Shown: positions 49,557-58,774 of the stretch, piece by piece
Layout: the number at the start of each line of letters is the position of its first letter
Numbering within the stretch: the first letter of the stretch is position 1
Origin: Chloracidobacterium sp.
GTDB lineage: Bacteria; Acidobacteriota; Blastocatellia; Pyrinomonadales; Pyrinomonadaceae
Length of the DNA: 64,000 nucleotides
Direction: 5' to 3'
Assembly: GCA_016716365.1 (NCBI GenBank)
Contig: JADJWM010000003.1
Location: 497,875 to 561,874, forward strand
The notes under the pieces: model-generated
Database searches by the model: none
What the model was told of the DNA's origin: nothing
The model's input: the letters and a program-made list of their open reading frames with translations, nothing else
Made by a program: the position numbers and the translations under genes

Positions 49557-50900
49557 ATGCGAAAACTCACTGCCCTGCTTACAATTGCACTTCTAACGTC
49601 GGCGGCCGCGTATGCCCAGATCTCTGTTCCACCCTTGGACCTAAAGGAAAGGACGCTGAAGAACGGCCTACGAATTGTGACGCTTAAGGACAATTCCAAT
49701 CCGACTGTTTCGGTCCATGTCTGGTACGACGTCGGTGGAAAGAACGACCCGCCGGGCCGGTCGGGCTTTGCTCATATGTTCGAGCACATGATGTTCAAGG
49801 CCACCAAGCACATGCCGAACGAGAAGATGGACCGCCTGACCGAAGACGTCGGCGGATTCAACAATGCCTCGACCTGGCCTGATTTTACGAATTATTACGA
49901 GGTTGTGCCGTCGAACCATCTCGAAGCGATCCTCTGGGCCGAAGCCGACCGAATGGTGAATCTCAACGTCGACGAGGCGAGTTTCGTCTCGGAGCGCGAT
50001 GTGGTGAAAGAGGAATACCGACAAGGCGTTCTGGCTCCACCGTATGGAAAATTCTTCTGGCTGCTCGATGCCCTTACGTTTCAAAAGCATCCGTATCGCC
50101 GCGGCGTCATCGGCAATCTGGACGAACTTAGTGCGGCGACCCGCGAAGATGCCGAAAAGTTTTATCGAATGTTCTATCGCCCGGACAATGCGGTGCTCAT
50201 CGTCGTCGGCGATTTCGATCAGAAACAGCTCGACGGCTGGATCGATAAATATTTTGCCCCGATCGCGAAGCCAGAGGGCAGCATCCCACGTGTGACCGAG
50301 ACCGAACCGGAGTGGACCGCCGAACGCAGATTCAAGGAGACGGGCCCGCGGGTGCCGTTCCCGGCAACCGCGCTGGTTTATAGAGCCCCGCGCACATCGC
50401 ACCCTGACATTCCCGCGATCCGACTTGCGGCCGCGATCATGTCCGGCGGCCAGAGCTCAAGGCTTTACCAGTCGCTGGTCCGAAACCAGCAGATCGCCCA
50501 GGAGTCGTTTCTCGATCTTGAACTCAACACGGAAGGTGGACGAATGTCTTTGATCGCGATCGGGTCGGAAAAGGGCACTGCCGACAACCTTGAAAAAGCA
50601 CTCCTTGCCGAGTTGAAGAAGATCCAAGAAAGCGGTGTCACCGAAAAGGAGCTCGAAAAGGTCAAGAACCGAGCGATCGCCGGTGCGATCGCGTCGCGTG
50701 AATCCAATGACGGGAAAGCGATCCTCATCGAAAGGGCAGTCGCTTACCTCGGGAACGCCCGGGCCGTCAACGACGAACTGCGAATGCTTCAGGCCGTGAC
50801 CGCGGCGGACATTCAGCGAGTTATGAAGCTGTATTTCAAGGACAACAACCGCGTCGTCATCCATTACGAACAGGGAAAGCAGGCGGAGGGTGAAAAATGA
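49557..50900 (+). CDS. M16-family zinc peptidase (active subunit)
   Basis: I start at ATG 49557 with the signal peptide LTALLTIALLTSAAAYAQ; GTG 49548 is possible. The 447-residue protein has the inverted zinc motif HMFEH in FAHMFEHMMFK and the third ligand Glu in the helix following ERDVVKEEYRQG. Later parts match the M16 C-domain. It probably degrades peptides in the periplasm. The partner gene overlaps by 4 bases (50897-50900). Confidence 0.92.
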   Translation: MRKLTALLTIALLTSAAAYAQISVPPLDLKERTLKNGLRIVTLKDNSNPTVSVHVWYDVGGKNDPPGRSGFAHMFEHMMFKATKHMPNEKMDRLTEDVGGFNNASTWPDFTNYYEVVPSNHLEAILWAEADRMVNLNVDEASFVSERDVVKEEYRQGVLAPPYGKFFWLLDALTFQKHPYRRGVIGNLDELSAATREDAEKFYRMFYRPDNAVLIVVGDFDQKQLDGWIDKYFAPIAKPEGSIPRVTETEPEWTAERRFKETGPRVPFPATALVYRAPRTSHPDIPAIRLAAAIMSGGQSSRLYQSLVRNQQIAQESFLDLELNTEGGRMSLIAIGSEKGTADNLEKALLAELKKIQESGVTEKELEKVKNRAIAGAIASRESNDGKAILIERAVAYLGNARAVNDELRMLQAVTAADIQRVMKLYFKDNNRVVIHYEQGKQAEGEK

Positions 50901-52396
50901 GAAAACAAATTCGTGTCGAAGGTCGTGGATCGAGGAATTTTCGCCCTTTGAGCGGTTTCTTTTTCGTTTCCGCACTTCTATTTTCACTCGGCCATGTTGC
51001 CGCGCAGGAACCGAAACCGGGCCCGCCGCGGTCGGTGACGGTCCCGGCGATCAAGGAATCGAAACTTAACACGGGCCTGACGGTGGCAGTGATAGAAAGG
51101 AAGAGTGTCCCGACCGTCAGTGTTCAGCTCGTGTCACGGAACGGTGCCAATGTCGAGAACCGCACCAAAGCCGGGCTTGCGAACTTGACCGCGTACCTGC
51201 TTACAAAGGGCACCAAGACGCGTTCGGCAACGCAGATTGCCGAGGAGATCGAATTTCTCGGTGCGTCGATCTACTCATTCGGCGGCTGGCAGAACTCGAA
51301 CGCGGGCGTATCGGCGATGACCGATAAATTCGAAGCCGCAATGGCGATCTTCGCCGATGCAGTGCTGAATCCGGCCTTTTCCGAAGACGAGCTTAAGCTG
51401 GCAAGATCGCAGAGCCTCGATGAACTGACTTACAACCTGACCCAGCCGGGCTTTCTTGCCGGGTACGTCGCCAGCCGCTACAGCTACGGTGAGCACCCTT
51501 CGGGCGGGACGCCGGCAAGCATCGAGTCGATCACTCGGGCCGATGTCGAAGGCTTTTACAACGACAATTTCCGCCCTTCCGAATCCGTCCTTCTGTTCGT
51601 CGGCGACATCACCGTTGAAAAGGCGATGGCGACCGCGACAAAGTACTTTGGCGGATGGCGGAAACAGGGCCGCGGTTACGGATCCGCAGCCGGCACTACA
51701 GGGCTGGCGGAAGGGGCCAAGCCCATTGTCAAGCGGGTCCTCGTCATCGACCTGCCCAATTCCGGACAGGCGTCGGTCAACTTTGTGAAACCGATACTCG
51801 GCGTCGGCCGCGCCAGCCGTGACTTTTCGCCGGCTCTTGTGGCGAACTCCCTTCTCGGCGGCGGCTATTCGTCGCGTCTGAATCAGGAGATTCGCATAAA
51901 GCGGGGCTTAAGCTACGGTGCAAGCAGCTTTTATCAATGGCGAACAAGCAAGAGCAACTTCCGGGCCAGCACGCAGACAAAGAACGAATCGGCTGCCGAA
52001 GTGGCGGAGCTCATGATCGCCGAGATCAAGCGGCTGGCGGATTCGGTCCCGTCCGATGAAGAGCTTGGCCCGCGTAAATCGGTTTTGACAGGCGGTTTCG
52101 GACGGAACCTCGAAACGACGGACGGCGTCGCAAATGCCCTCGCGAATATTTACACTTATGGACTTCCCACAACCGAAATGAACACTTACATGCCGAGCAT
52201 TAATGCGGTCAAGAACACCGATGTACGCATCTTTGCTTCCCGGCACCTAAACAACGGCGACCTGATAATCGTCGGCGACTACTCGGTATTTCGCGAGGAT
52301 CTTGCCAAGAGGTTCCGCGACCACAGCATCCAGGTCATTAAGGCCGACGAACTGGATATCGAGAGCGAAACGCTGCGGAAAGCTTCGGTACCGTAA
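50897..52396 (+). CDS. M16-family protein without the zinc motif (partner subunit)
   Basis: The 499-residue protein has a signal region (GFFFVSALLFSLGHVAAQ) and the M16 fold. Where the active subunit has HxxEH it has ANLTAYLL, so it cannot bind zinc there. Later regions, such as GLSYGASSFYQWR, are conserved. This resembles the paired subunits of mitochondrial processing peptidase and many bacterial M16 pairs, where the inactive one holds substrate. It is coupled to the first gene as ATGA. Confidence 0.9.
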   Translation: MRKQIRVEGRGSRNFRPLSGFFFVSALLFSLGHVAAQEPKPGPPRSVTVPAIKESKLNTGLTVAVIERKSVPTVSVQLVSRNGANVENRTKAGLANLTAYLLTKGTKTRSATQIAEEIEFLGASIYSFGGWQNSNAGVSAMTDKFEAAMAIFADAVLNPAFSEDELKLARSQSLDELTYNLTQPGFLAGYVASRYSYGEHPSGGTPASIESITRADVEGFYNDNFRPSESVLLFVGDITVEKAMATATKYFGGWRKQGRGYGSAAGTTGLAEGAKPIVKRVLVIDLPNSGQASVNFVKPILGVGRASRDFSPALVANSLLGGGYSSRLNQEIRIKRGLSYGASSFYQWRTSKSNFRASTQTKNESAAEVAELMIAEIKRLADSVPSDEELGPRKSVLTGGFGRNLETTDGVANALANIYTYGLPTTEMNTYMPSINAVKNTDVRIFASRHLNNGDLIIVGDYSVFREDLAKRFRDHSIQVIKADELDIESETLRKASVP

Positions 52397-52425
52397 GGAT
52401 CACCCGATCGGCGATCAAGAAGGGG

Positions 52426-52450
52426 CGTTCGCGGACAGCGGACGTCTTTT
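52426..52450 (+). terminator. Rho-independent terminator after the M16 pair
   Basis: CGTTCGC (52426-52432) pairs with GCGGACG (52438-52444) with one G-U and a five-base loop, then TCTTTT. It ends the M16 operon, 30 bases after the stop. Confidence 0.6.
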
Positions 52451-52514
52451 CTCATATTTGCCGTTTCATTTTGGGTCTGTTTCAATAAATTGAAGCCCTG
52501 CTCGCAGAGATCAA

Positions 52515-54266
52515 ATGCACTCCAACCTACGTTCATTCATCGACTTGCTGCGAAAGGAAAACGAGATCGTTGAGATCGACGCTGCCGTCGATCCGTATCT
52601 CGAGATCGCTGAGATCCACCGCCGCGTTATCGACGAGCAGGGAAAGGCCCTGTTCTTCCGGAACGTTAAGGGTTCGGAATTTCCCGTGGTCACTAATCTT
52701 TTCGGCACGGTCCGTCGGATCGAACTTGCCTTCGGCCCGCGGCCGCTCGCGTTCGTCAAACGGGCGGTCGAGATGGCCGAGACGATCATTCCTCCCAAAC
52801 TGGGAAAGTTGTGGGAGTTTCGGGACGTCGGCCTTTCCGGGCTTAAGTTAGGAACGAGAAAGGTAGGCCGTCCGGCAGTCACCGAGCGGCGACAGCAACC
52901 CGTTGATCTCGAGAAACTCCCTCTATTACAGCTTTGGCCCGAAGATGGCGGGCACTTCGTTACGCTACCGCTGGTCTATACCGAAAGCCCGGTTTCGCGT
53001 AAGCCGAATCTCGGAATGTACCGGATGCAGCGGTACGATAAGACTTCGACCGGTATGCATTGGCAGATCGGCAAAGGCGGCGGGTTTCATTATTGGGAGG
53101 CCGAGCAAAAAGACGAACCGCTGCCGGTAACGGTATTCCTCGGCGGGCCGCCTGCTCTGATCCTTTCGGCGATCGCACCGCTTCCCGAGGATGTTCCCGA
53201 ACTGATGCTGGCTTCGCTGCTAGCCGGCTCTAAACTTGGAATGGGCGAACCGGCCGTACCGGGCGGGCACCGGCTGATAGCCGAGGCAGAATTTGCGATC
53301 TGCGGACGCGTGCCCCCAAAGGATCGGCGGCCCGAAGGCCCGTTCGGTGACCATTACGGCTATTATTCGCTTGCTCACGATTATCCGGTATTCCATGCGG
53401 ACGCCGTTTTCCATCGAAAGAACGCGATCTATCCGGCGACGGTCGTCGGAAAACCTCGCCAGGAAGACTTCTTCATCGGCGATTATCTTCAGGAGCTTCT
53501 TTCGCCGCTATTTCCGCTTGTCATGCCCGCAGTGCGCGATCTTTGGAGTTACGGCGAGACGGGGTTTCATTCGCTCGCTGCGGCTGTGGTAAGGGAAAGA
53601 TACGCCCGGGAGGCTCTTTCAGCCGGATTTCGTATCCTGGGCGAGGGACAACTGGCCTTGACGAAATTCTTATTGCTGACCGATCAGCCGCAAGACCTCC
53701 GCGACTTTCGGTCGCTGTTCGAGCACGTTCTCGCACGGACGGAGTGGCACCGCGATCTGTTCATCTTCAGTCAGACTGCCTTCGATACGCTCGACTACGC
53801 AAGCGGCAAGATCAACCACGGCAGCAAAGCGATCTTGATGGGCGTGGGCGAGGCGAGACGCGAACTTGCTCGCGAGTACCACAGCGACGTGCCGGGGGGT
53901 ATCCGTGAGGCAGTACCGTTCTGCGGTGGATGCCTGGTCGCTGCAGGCGATGGTTTTGAGAAAGATCGCGAATTAGGTAAAAGGATCGCGGCTTCGGGAC
54001 ATTTTGACGAATGGCAGGTGGTCGTGCTTTTGGATGATACGAAGCATGCCCGGACGGTAGAGCACTTCCTTTGGGCGACCTGGACGCGATTCGATCCGGC
54101 CCTGGACATCCACGCGAAGAAGGCGGAGATGAAAAACAACCACATCGGTTACGAGCCGCCGATCGTGATAGATGCACGGATGAAACCCTGGTATCCGAAG
54201 GAGGTCGAGGCCGATGATGACACGGTCGCCATGGTCAGCCGACGTTGGGCCGAGTACTTTCAATAA
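52515..54266 (+). CDS. ubiD: UbiD-family decarboxylase
   Basis: The 583-residue protein has UbiD wording: LRSFIDLLRKENEIVEIDAAVDP, GKALFFRNVKGSEFPVVTNLFGT, a middle PLVYTESP...NLGMYRMQ, and ALILSAIAPLPEDVPELMLA. GPFGDHYGYYS follows further on and a C-terminal region matches the family. It carries out prenylated-FMN-dependent decarboxylation, in ubiquinone or menaquinone synthesis or with aromatic acids. It is longer than E. coli UbiD (497). No UbiX is in the window. Confidence 0.9.
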   Translation: MHSNLRSFIDLLRKENEIVEIDAAVDPYLEIAEIHRRVIDEQGKALFFRNVKGSEFPVVTNLFGTVRRIELAFGPRPLAFVKRAVEMAETIIPPKLGKLWEFRDVGLSGLKLGTRKVGRPAVTERRQQPVDLEKLPLLQLWPEDGGHFVTLPLVYTESPVSRKPNLGMYRMQRYDKTSTGMHWQIGKGGGFHYWEAEQKDEPLPVTVFLGGPPALILSAIAPLPEDVPELMLASLLAGSKLGMGEPAVPGGHRLIAEAEFAICGRVPPKDRRPEGPFGDHYGYYSLAHDYPVFHADAVFHRKNAIYPATVVGKPRQEDFFIGDYLQELLSPLFPLVMPAVRDLWSYGETGFHSLAAAVVRERYAREALSAGFRILGEGQLALTKFLLLTDQPQDLRDFRSLFEHVLARTEWHRDLFIFSQTAFDTLDYASGKINHGSKAILMGVGEARRELAREYHSDVPGGIREAVPFCGGCLVAAGDGFEKDRELGKRIAASGHFDEWQVVVLLDDTKHARTVEHFLWATWTRFDPALDIHAKKAEMKNNHIGYEPPIVIDARMKPWYPKEVEADDDTVAMVSRRWAEYFQ

Positions 54267-54272
54267 TGTACA

Positions 54273-54368
54273 ACAGGCTTTCCTGTCTATTGCCGTATAA
54301 CCGACTGGCTCTGGTTGCTTATCCGAAAGCTGAGAATATTCGGGATCGACAGGCCGGAAAGCCTGTCG
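54273..54368. repeat. Paired palindromes of the CAGGC/GCCTG type
   Basis: ACAGG..CCTGT at 54273-54286 and CGACAGGC..GCCTGTCG at 54347-54368 bound a 96-base intergenic element with the same GACAGGC/AAAGCCTGTC core as the repeat at 31781. It fills the gap before the phosphoesterase gene. Confidence 0.6.
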
Positions 54369-54376
54369 TACAAGAG

Positions 54377-55264
54377 ATGAAGAAATGGCTTAGAAGGACA
54401 GCGATCGCTTTCGGCACGCTCGTGCTGCTCGTCGCGGGGTTCCTTTCATATTCCTATTTCATTGAGCCGCGACAGTTCGTGGTTGTGGAGGAGACTATCG
54501 CGGCACCGAATTGGGACCTGAGGCTCGACGGTTTCCGCGTCGTCGCGATCGCCGATCTGCACACCGGTTCGAACTACGCGCCGCCCGAGCGCATTCGGTA
54601 TGTGGTCGAACAGGCGAACGCTCAGGATGCAGACATTATCGTGCTTCTCGGCGATTATGTCAGCGAAGCGAAGTGGGACCAGCAATGCGTCCGGCGTGCC
54701 ACAAACCGGGAAAACTGTACAGAATTAAAAGTTCCGGTTGAAGAGATCGCCGAAAGCCTTAAGGGGCTGAACGCGAAATACGGCGTATTTGCGATCATCG
54801 GCAATCACGACTGGTATCACAATGAGCAAAAGATCCACCGAATGTTCGAGGAGATCGTCGGACTCACGGTCCTAAACAACGAGATTGCCGAAATCGACGT
54901 GTCGGGAACAAAGGTTAGATTGTGGGGCATCGAAGACCTATATCTCAATCGCCGCGTTCCGTCCGAGGCGTTTAATTCTCTTGCCGACAAGTCGAACGTG
55001 ATCGCAATGACCCATAATCCCGACTCCCTGCTTTCGGCTCCGGCAGGCTTCGCGATAATGTTCAGCGGCCATACGCATGGCGGCCAGTTGAACTGGCCCA
55101 TTTTCGGGCCGAAAGCCGTGTTCAACGATCCGCGATTCATGGACGGCCACGTGGAAGTCGACGGCAAGCATGTTTATGTGACCAGCGGCGTCGGCACCAG
55201 CGTGATCCCGTTCCGCTTTCGAGTACCGCCGGAGATCGCCGTCGTAACGCTAAGATCCAAGTGA
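54377..55264 (+). CDS. Membrane-anchored metallophosphoesterase 1
   Basis: I start at ATG 54377 because the membrane segment (AFGTLVLLVAGFLSYSYF) and the enzyme begin there; the upstream frame is the repeat. The 295-residue protein has the calcineurin-like motifs: VVAIADLHTG, IVLLGDYV, AIIGNHDW and MFSGHTHGGQLNWP. It probably acts on a phosphorylated lipid or nucleotide outside the membrane, like YkuE/LpxH-type enzymes. The next gene is a paralog overlapping its stop. Confidence 0.88.
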   Translation: MKKWLRRTAIAFGTLVLLVAGFLSYSYFIEPRQFVVVEETIAAPNWDLRLDGFRVVAIADLHTGSNYAPPERIRYVVEQANAQDADIIVLLGDYVSEAKWDQQCVRRATNRENCTELKVPVEEIAESLKGLNAKYGVFAIIGNHDWYHNEQKIHRMFEEIVGLTVLNNEIAEIDVSGTKVRLWGIEDLYLNRRVPSEAFNSLADKSNVIAMTHNPDSLLSAPAGFAIMFSGHTHGGQLNWPIFGPKAVFNDPRFMDGHVEVDGKHVYVTSGVGTSVIPFRFRVPPEIAVVTLRSK

Positions 55265-56154
55265 ATATCCATCCCCTAGCCTGGAAATCAACGCTCGTGG
55301 TGTTCGCAGCCGCGGCTGTTTGCCTTGCCTACGCTTATTTCATCGAGCCGTCGCGGCTTGTCGTAAACCAGTACGAGATGCGGGTAAAGGGCTGGGATCC
55401 AGCGTTCGACGGATTCCGTGTAGCTCTCGTTTCGGATATACACGGCGGGTCGAATGGCGTGACCGCCGAGTATTTACGCGGCCTTGTTGAAATGGTCAAC
55501 GATACCGACGTCGACGCGGTCTTCTTGCTGGGCGATTACATATCACGCGATCCATCCGACCATTCGCAACTTAGGATGGCTCCCGCAGAGGTGGTCAGAA
55601 GCCTGGCCGGAATGCGCGCTCGAAATGGCGTTTTTGTCGTCTTGGGGAATCACGATGAAGCCTACGCCGCCGATGAACTGATCCGCGAATTTGAGCGAAC
55701 CGGTTATCGCGTGCTTAACGGCAAACTGGCTGAGGTTGTTCTGAACAGCGGTGAAAAGCTGCGGATCTATGGCTTGCAGGACCACACGAACATCGGCATT
55801 TGGAAAAATTTTTCGGGTAACGCGAAGCGCGATCTGGTCCCGACCGACGGGACGGGAGACCTGATCGTGCTCCAGCACAGCCCCGATGTTGTCCCGGTGG
55901 TGACCGGTGAGTTGCTGATCTCGCCCGATTTGAAAATAATGTTCGCGGGCCACACACACGGAGGCCAGGTTTGGCTTCCGATCCTCGGCCGCCCCGTCGT
56001 TCCGTCGATGTTCGGGCAGAAGTTCGCGGCCGGGCACGTCAGGTCGGACGGCATCGATGTGTTCGTCACGACCGGCGTCGGGACCAGCATCCTTCCGTTC
56101 CGATTCCTTGTTCCTCCCGAGATCGCTGTGGTCACGATCCGCACCAAAGAATGA
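55261..56154 (+). CDS. Membrane-anchored metallophosphoesterase 2
   Basis: The 297-residue protein is a paralog of its neighbour. It shares the N-terminal membrane segment followed by YFIEPSRLVVNQYEM, the motifs ALVSDIHGGSN, FLLGDYIS, VLGNHDE and MFAGHTHGGQVWLPILG, and the C-terminal TTGVGTSILPFRF.VPPEIAVVT. The GTG start overlaps the stop of the first as GTGA. The two genes appear to be a tandem duplication with divided function. Confidence 0.88.
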   Translation: MNIHPLAWKSTLVVFAAAAVCLAYAYFIEPSRLVVNQYEMRVKGWDPAFDGFRVALVSDIHGGSNGVTAEYLRGLVEMVNDTDVDAVFLLGDYISRDPSDHSQLRMAPAEVVRSLAGMRARNGVFVVLGNHDEAYAADELIREFERTGYRVLNGKLAEVVLNSGEKLRIYGLQDHTNIGIWKNFSGNAKRDLVPTDGTGDLIVLQHSPDVVPVVTGELLISPDLKIMFAGHTHGGQVWLPILGRPVVPSMFGQKFAAGHVRSDGIDVFVTTGVGTSILPFRFLVPPEIAVVTIRTKE

Positions 56155-56160
56155 GTTTCA

Positions 56161-56287
56161 GCCACGAATTACACGAGTAAAAAAAAAAGGCGGTGAGGGG
56201 GCGCGCGGCTGGGGGTTCCTCCGGCCCCCCCGGGCCCGGGCGGCGGGAACTCCCGAAACCCATCCCCGTTTTTTTGTTGTTCGTGGC
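56161..56287. repeat. Long hairpin element with GCCACGAA/TTCGTGGC ends
   Basis: GCCACGAA (56161-56168) and TTCGTGGC (56280-56287) are inverted, and an A run (56180-56188) pairs with a T run near 56270. The middle has G- and C-runs that look like degraded consensus. It sits between two convergent genes. Confidence 0.55.
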
Positions 56288-56296
56288 AAAAAGTTC

Positions 56297-57574
56297 TTAC
56301 CTCAGCACCCCACGAACTCTATCGAGGCTGCCGTCGTTGGGGGCAGGCTTCAGGCCGAGGATCCTGCACATCAGTTCATAGACGTGAATGTTCTCGAACG
56401 GCTCGGCGACGAAGCCTTTCTTGAACGCGGGGCCGTGGGCGATGAATGTCGCCTGCATTTCCTGATAGCGATTGTCGTAGCCGTGGGCTCCGCGAGGGCG
56501 GTTCACGTCGTCGAGGCCGCTGTACCAATCGTCCCAACGCTTTCGGCTCGTTGTGATCCAGCCGATCTCCGACGAACAGACGATCGGAGCTACGCGTTTG
56601 CCGTCGTTATAGTGCAGCCGTGCCGGGATCTCGCCTTTCTTCCAACACGTTACGTGTTCAAGGTCCTTGACCTTGCCGTAGATCTCATCGAGTTTGCCCG
56701 TCTTTGGAAATATCTGGACGATCTCGTTCGTCCACAGTATCCGTTCGGTCAGGTCGAAGTCGAAATGCTCGTCGAGGAAAGTAGCGTTGCGTGGACAGTA
56801 GGCGGCCATCCCGTGATCGGACGTGATGATGACGTTCACTTTGTTCTCGAGTTCGCGAATTTTCAGCCCGTTCATCAACCGTTCGATGTAGCCGTCGACC
56901 TCGAGGACGCCGTAGCGTGTTTCCTCCGAATCGGGGCCGAATTCGTGGCCGACATCGTCCGTGGTGCTGAAATACATGGTCATCATCGTCGGGCGTTCGG
57001 TGGCGGGAAGGTCGAGCCATCCCAGGACCTTGTCCACGCGCATGATGTTCGGTACGCGTCCGTTGTAGATCCGCCATTTCGAAGGCGAAAGCTCTTCGAC
57101 GCCGGTCTCCGAACCGACCCAAAAGTAGCTTGCGGCCTGCTGGCCCTGCTTCTCGGCCGTTACCCAGATCGGCTCGCCGCCCCACCAGCGGGGATTTTCC
57201 ACCTCTTCGCGCTTAGACATCGTAAAAACGGTGCCGAAGTCGAAAACATTGTTCTCGACGATGCCGTGGTTCTGCGGATACAGGCCGGTGACGACGGTGT
57301 AATGATTCGGAAAGGTCTTTGTCGGAAACGAGGGGATCATCCATTTGGCACGTACGCCGTTTTGGATAAGCTTGTTTATCACCGGCGGCGAATATTTCTG
57401 GGGATAATCCCACCGAAAGCCGTCAAGAGAGATCAGGATGATGGTCGGTTCTATGTCGCGGACCCGCTTGGCTTGAGCGGCGGCCGGAACCGCGGCGCCA
57501 AGGATCGCGCCGAAAAACGCAAGGACCAGCACAAGCGAAAGACTGCGGAAGGACATAGCGGCTTTCTTCATCAT
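56297..57574 (-). CDS. Ectonucleotide pyrophosphatase/phosphodiesterase family protein
   Basis: I start at ATG 57574 (MMKKAAMSFRS), as the open frame upstream (to 57787) reads through intergenic repeat sequence. The 425-residue protein has a signal peptide (LSLVLVLAFFGAILGAAVPAAAQ) and the alkaline-phosphatase-like fold: IILISLDGFRWDY, PTKTFPNHYTVVTGLYPQNHG with the catalytic Thr, and VIITSDHGMA. NPP enzymes hydrolyse nucleotide or lipid phosphodiesters in the periplasm. The gene is convergent with the phosphoesterases. Confidence 0.9.
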   Translation of the reverse strand: MMKKAAMSFRSLSLVLVLAFFGAILGAAVPAAAQAKRVRDIEPTIILISLDGFRWDYPQKYSPPVINKLIQNGVRAKWMIPSFPTKTFPNHYTVVTGLYPQNHGIVENNVFDFGTVFTMSKREEVENPRWWGGEPIWVTAEKQGQQAASYFWVGSETGVEELSPSKWRIYNGRVPNIMRVDKVLGWLDLPATERPTMMTMYFSTTDDVGHEFGPDSEETRYGVLEVDGYIERLMNGLKIRELENKVNVIITSDHGMAAYCPRNATFLDEHFDFDLTERILWTNEIVQIFPKTGKLDEIYGKVKDLEHVTCWKKGEIPARLHYNDGKRVAPIVCSSEIGWITTSRKRWDDWYSGLDDVNRPRGAHGYDNRYQEMQATFIAHGPAFKKGFVAEPFENIHVYELMCRILGLKPAPNDGSLDRVRGVLR

Positions 57575-57646
57575 CGGTGTTGGGACATGAACGCCCGGAC
57601 GTTGCATAGGAAGTGGATCATCCCTCTTTTTGATTTGTTTTGTGTT

Positions 57647-57729
57647 TTTCGTGGATATTCTTTCCTCGAATTCGAGGATGTCGTTCATCGTTCTACTTGA
57701 TCGGCTTTGTGGAATCAATATCCACGAAA
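57647..57729. repeat. Inverted repeat TTTCGTGGATATT..AATATCCACGAAA
   Basis: The two arms (57647-57659 and 57717-57729) match over 13 bases, with a GTGTTT-type extension outward, and surround the palindrome CCTCGAATTCGAGG (57664-57677). The core CCACGAAA is shared with the element at 56161-56287. It lies just upstream of the phosphodiesterase gene start. Confidence 0.6.
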
Positions 57730-57918
57730 CACACGAAAGAAGAAAAACAAGAAGATGAAACCTTCTCCCGCTCCACTTCCGTCTCACGTTAGGAACGTAA
57801 GTTCAAAGGTTCACAGCTCGATTATAACGGCAGTGTCGGCCTTACAAAATGGACGAGATGTAAAACCATCGTTACGCCTGGCTTGCGGGAAGCCGGTCCA
57901 TCTGGCTATATATTTCTG

Positions 57919-58191
57919 ATGGCTGTATACGTCGACAAGTTGCGCGATTACGGATGGCGGCACGGCCCGTCGTGTCATTTGATAGCCGATTCGGTCGAAG
58001 AGCTTATCGAGTTTGCCGTCAGCATGGGATTGCGGCCGGAGTGGTTCCAGCCGAAAAGCTCGCCGCACTTCGACCTGACGGCGGCCGGCCGCGAGATCGC
58101 AGTCCGTCACGGTGCGATCGAGATAGACCAGCGCACGCTTGTAATAAAGCTGCGCGAGTTTCGCTCGCGGCGGCTCGTCCTGGAGGTCTGA
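57919..58191 (+). CDS. DUF4031 protein
   Basis: I start at ATG 57919 (MAVYVDKLRDYGWRHGPSCH). The 90-residue protein has the DUF4031 pattern, with MAVYVDxx at the N-terminus, CHLIADSVEELIEFAVSMGL, and a C-terminal AVRHGAIEIDQRTL. Function is unknown for the family. A -10-like TATATA lies about 7 bases before the start and no Shine-Dalgarno is seen, so the message may be leaderless. Confidence 0.75.
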   Translation: MAVYVDKLRDYGWRHGPSCHLIADSVEELIEFAVSMGLRPEWFQPKSSPHFDLTAAGREIAVRHGAIEIDQRTLVIKLREFRSRRLVLEV

Positions 58192-58273
58192 AGACTGGCG
58201 CGGCCGTGCATCCGGGGCCGTATTAAAGGCATCGTAAGCAAAAACAGAGGGTCGGCAGGGCCGGGACAAAGTT

Positions 58274-58774
58274 ATGAAAGCTTCAATTATCCTTCTTTCG
58301 ATCGCCGCCGGATTTGCGCTTTCGGGTTGCGATGTGCAGAGCGGCATCTCCAAAAAGAGCGTTGAAGAATTCACGACAACGCCGACGCCTGGGCCGTCGC
58401 GCACGCCCGAACCCGCCATCGACCCGGCCGATGTCGTCACCGTTGACACTGCCGTAGAAGGACCGAAGATCAACGTCAACCCGACGCCCGCCGTCAAAGA
58501 AGTGAATTGCACTAAATACAACCGCGTTCACGTCAACGCCGACGGTCTCACGCTGAACGTCAAGGGCGTTTGCAGGCAGATCATGCTGAACGGCGACCGG
58601 AACAAGATCACCGGCGTCGCCTTTACCGAGATAGTTGCCAACGGCACCGATAACGAGGTCCGCTACACCAAGTTCGCGAACGGAAAACGCCCCATCATCG
58701 CCAATAACGCCAGCGGAAATACGATCGAAAAGGTCGCCGCATCCGAAGATACGGTGCAGAAGCCCAACCGTTAG
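58274..58774 (+). CDS. DUF3060-like lipoprotein
   Basis: The 166-residue protein has a lipobox, FALSGC at residues 14-19, so it is anchored by a lipid at Cys19. A Thr- and Pro-rich linker follows. The folded part has a repeating pattern (NADGLTLNVKGVCRQIMLNG then DRNKITG and GTDNEVRYTKF) that resembles DUF3060, a beta-helix-like fold. The function is unknown. Confidence 0.75.
   Translation: MKASIILLSIAAGFALSGCDVQSGISKKSVEEFTTTPTPGPSRTPEPAIDPADVVTVDTAVEGPKINVNPTPAVKEVNCTKYNRVHVNADGLTLNVKGVCRQIMLNGDRNKITGVAFTEIVANGTDNEVRYTKFANGKRPIIANNASGNTIEKVAASEDTVQKPNR

Noticed and set aside
54245..54376. N-terminal extension of metallophosphoesterase 1
   Set aside because: It overlaps the UbiD stop and translates a palindromic repeat; the membrane anchor starts at 54377.
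56057..57700. 547-residue plus-strand open frame
   Set aside because: It is antisense to the clear phosphodiesterase gene and has no domain; long antisense frames are common at this GC content.
57575..57787. N-terminal extension of the phosphodiesterase
   Set aside because: The extra 71 residues come from an inverted repeat, while a signal peptide starts near 57574.
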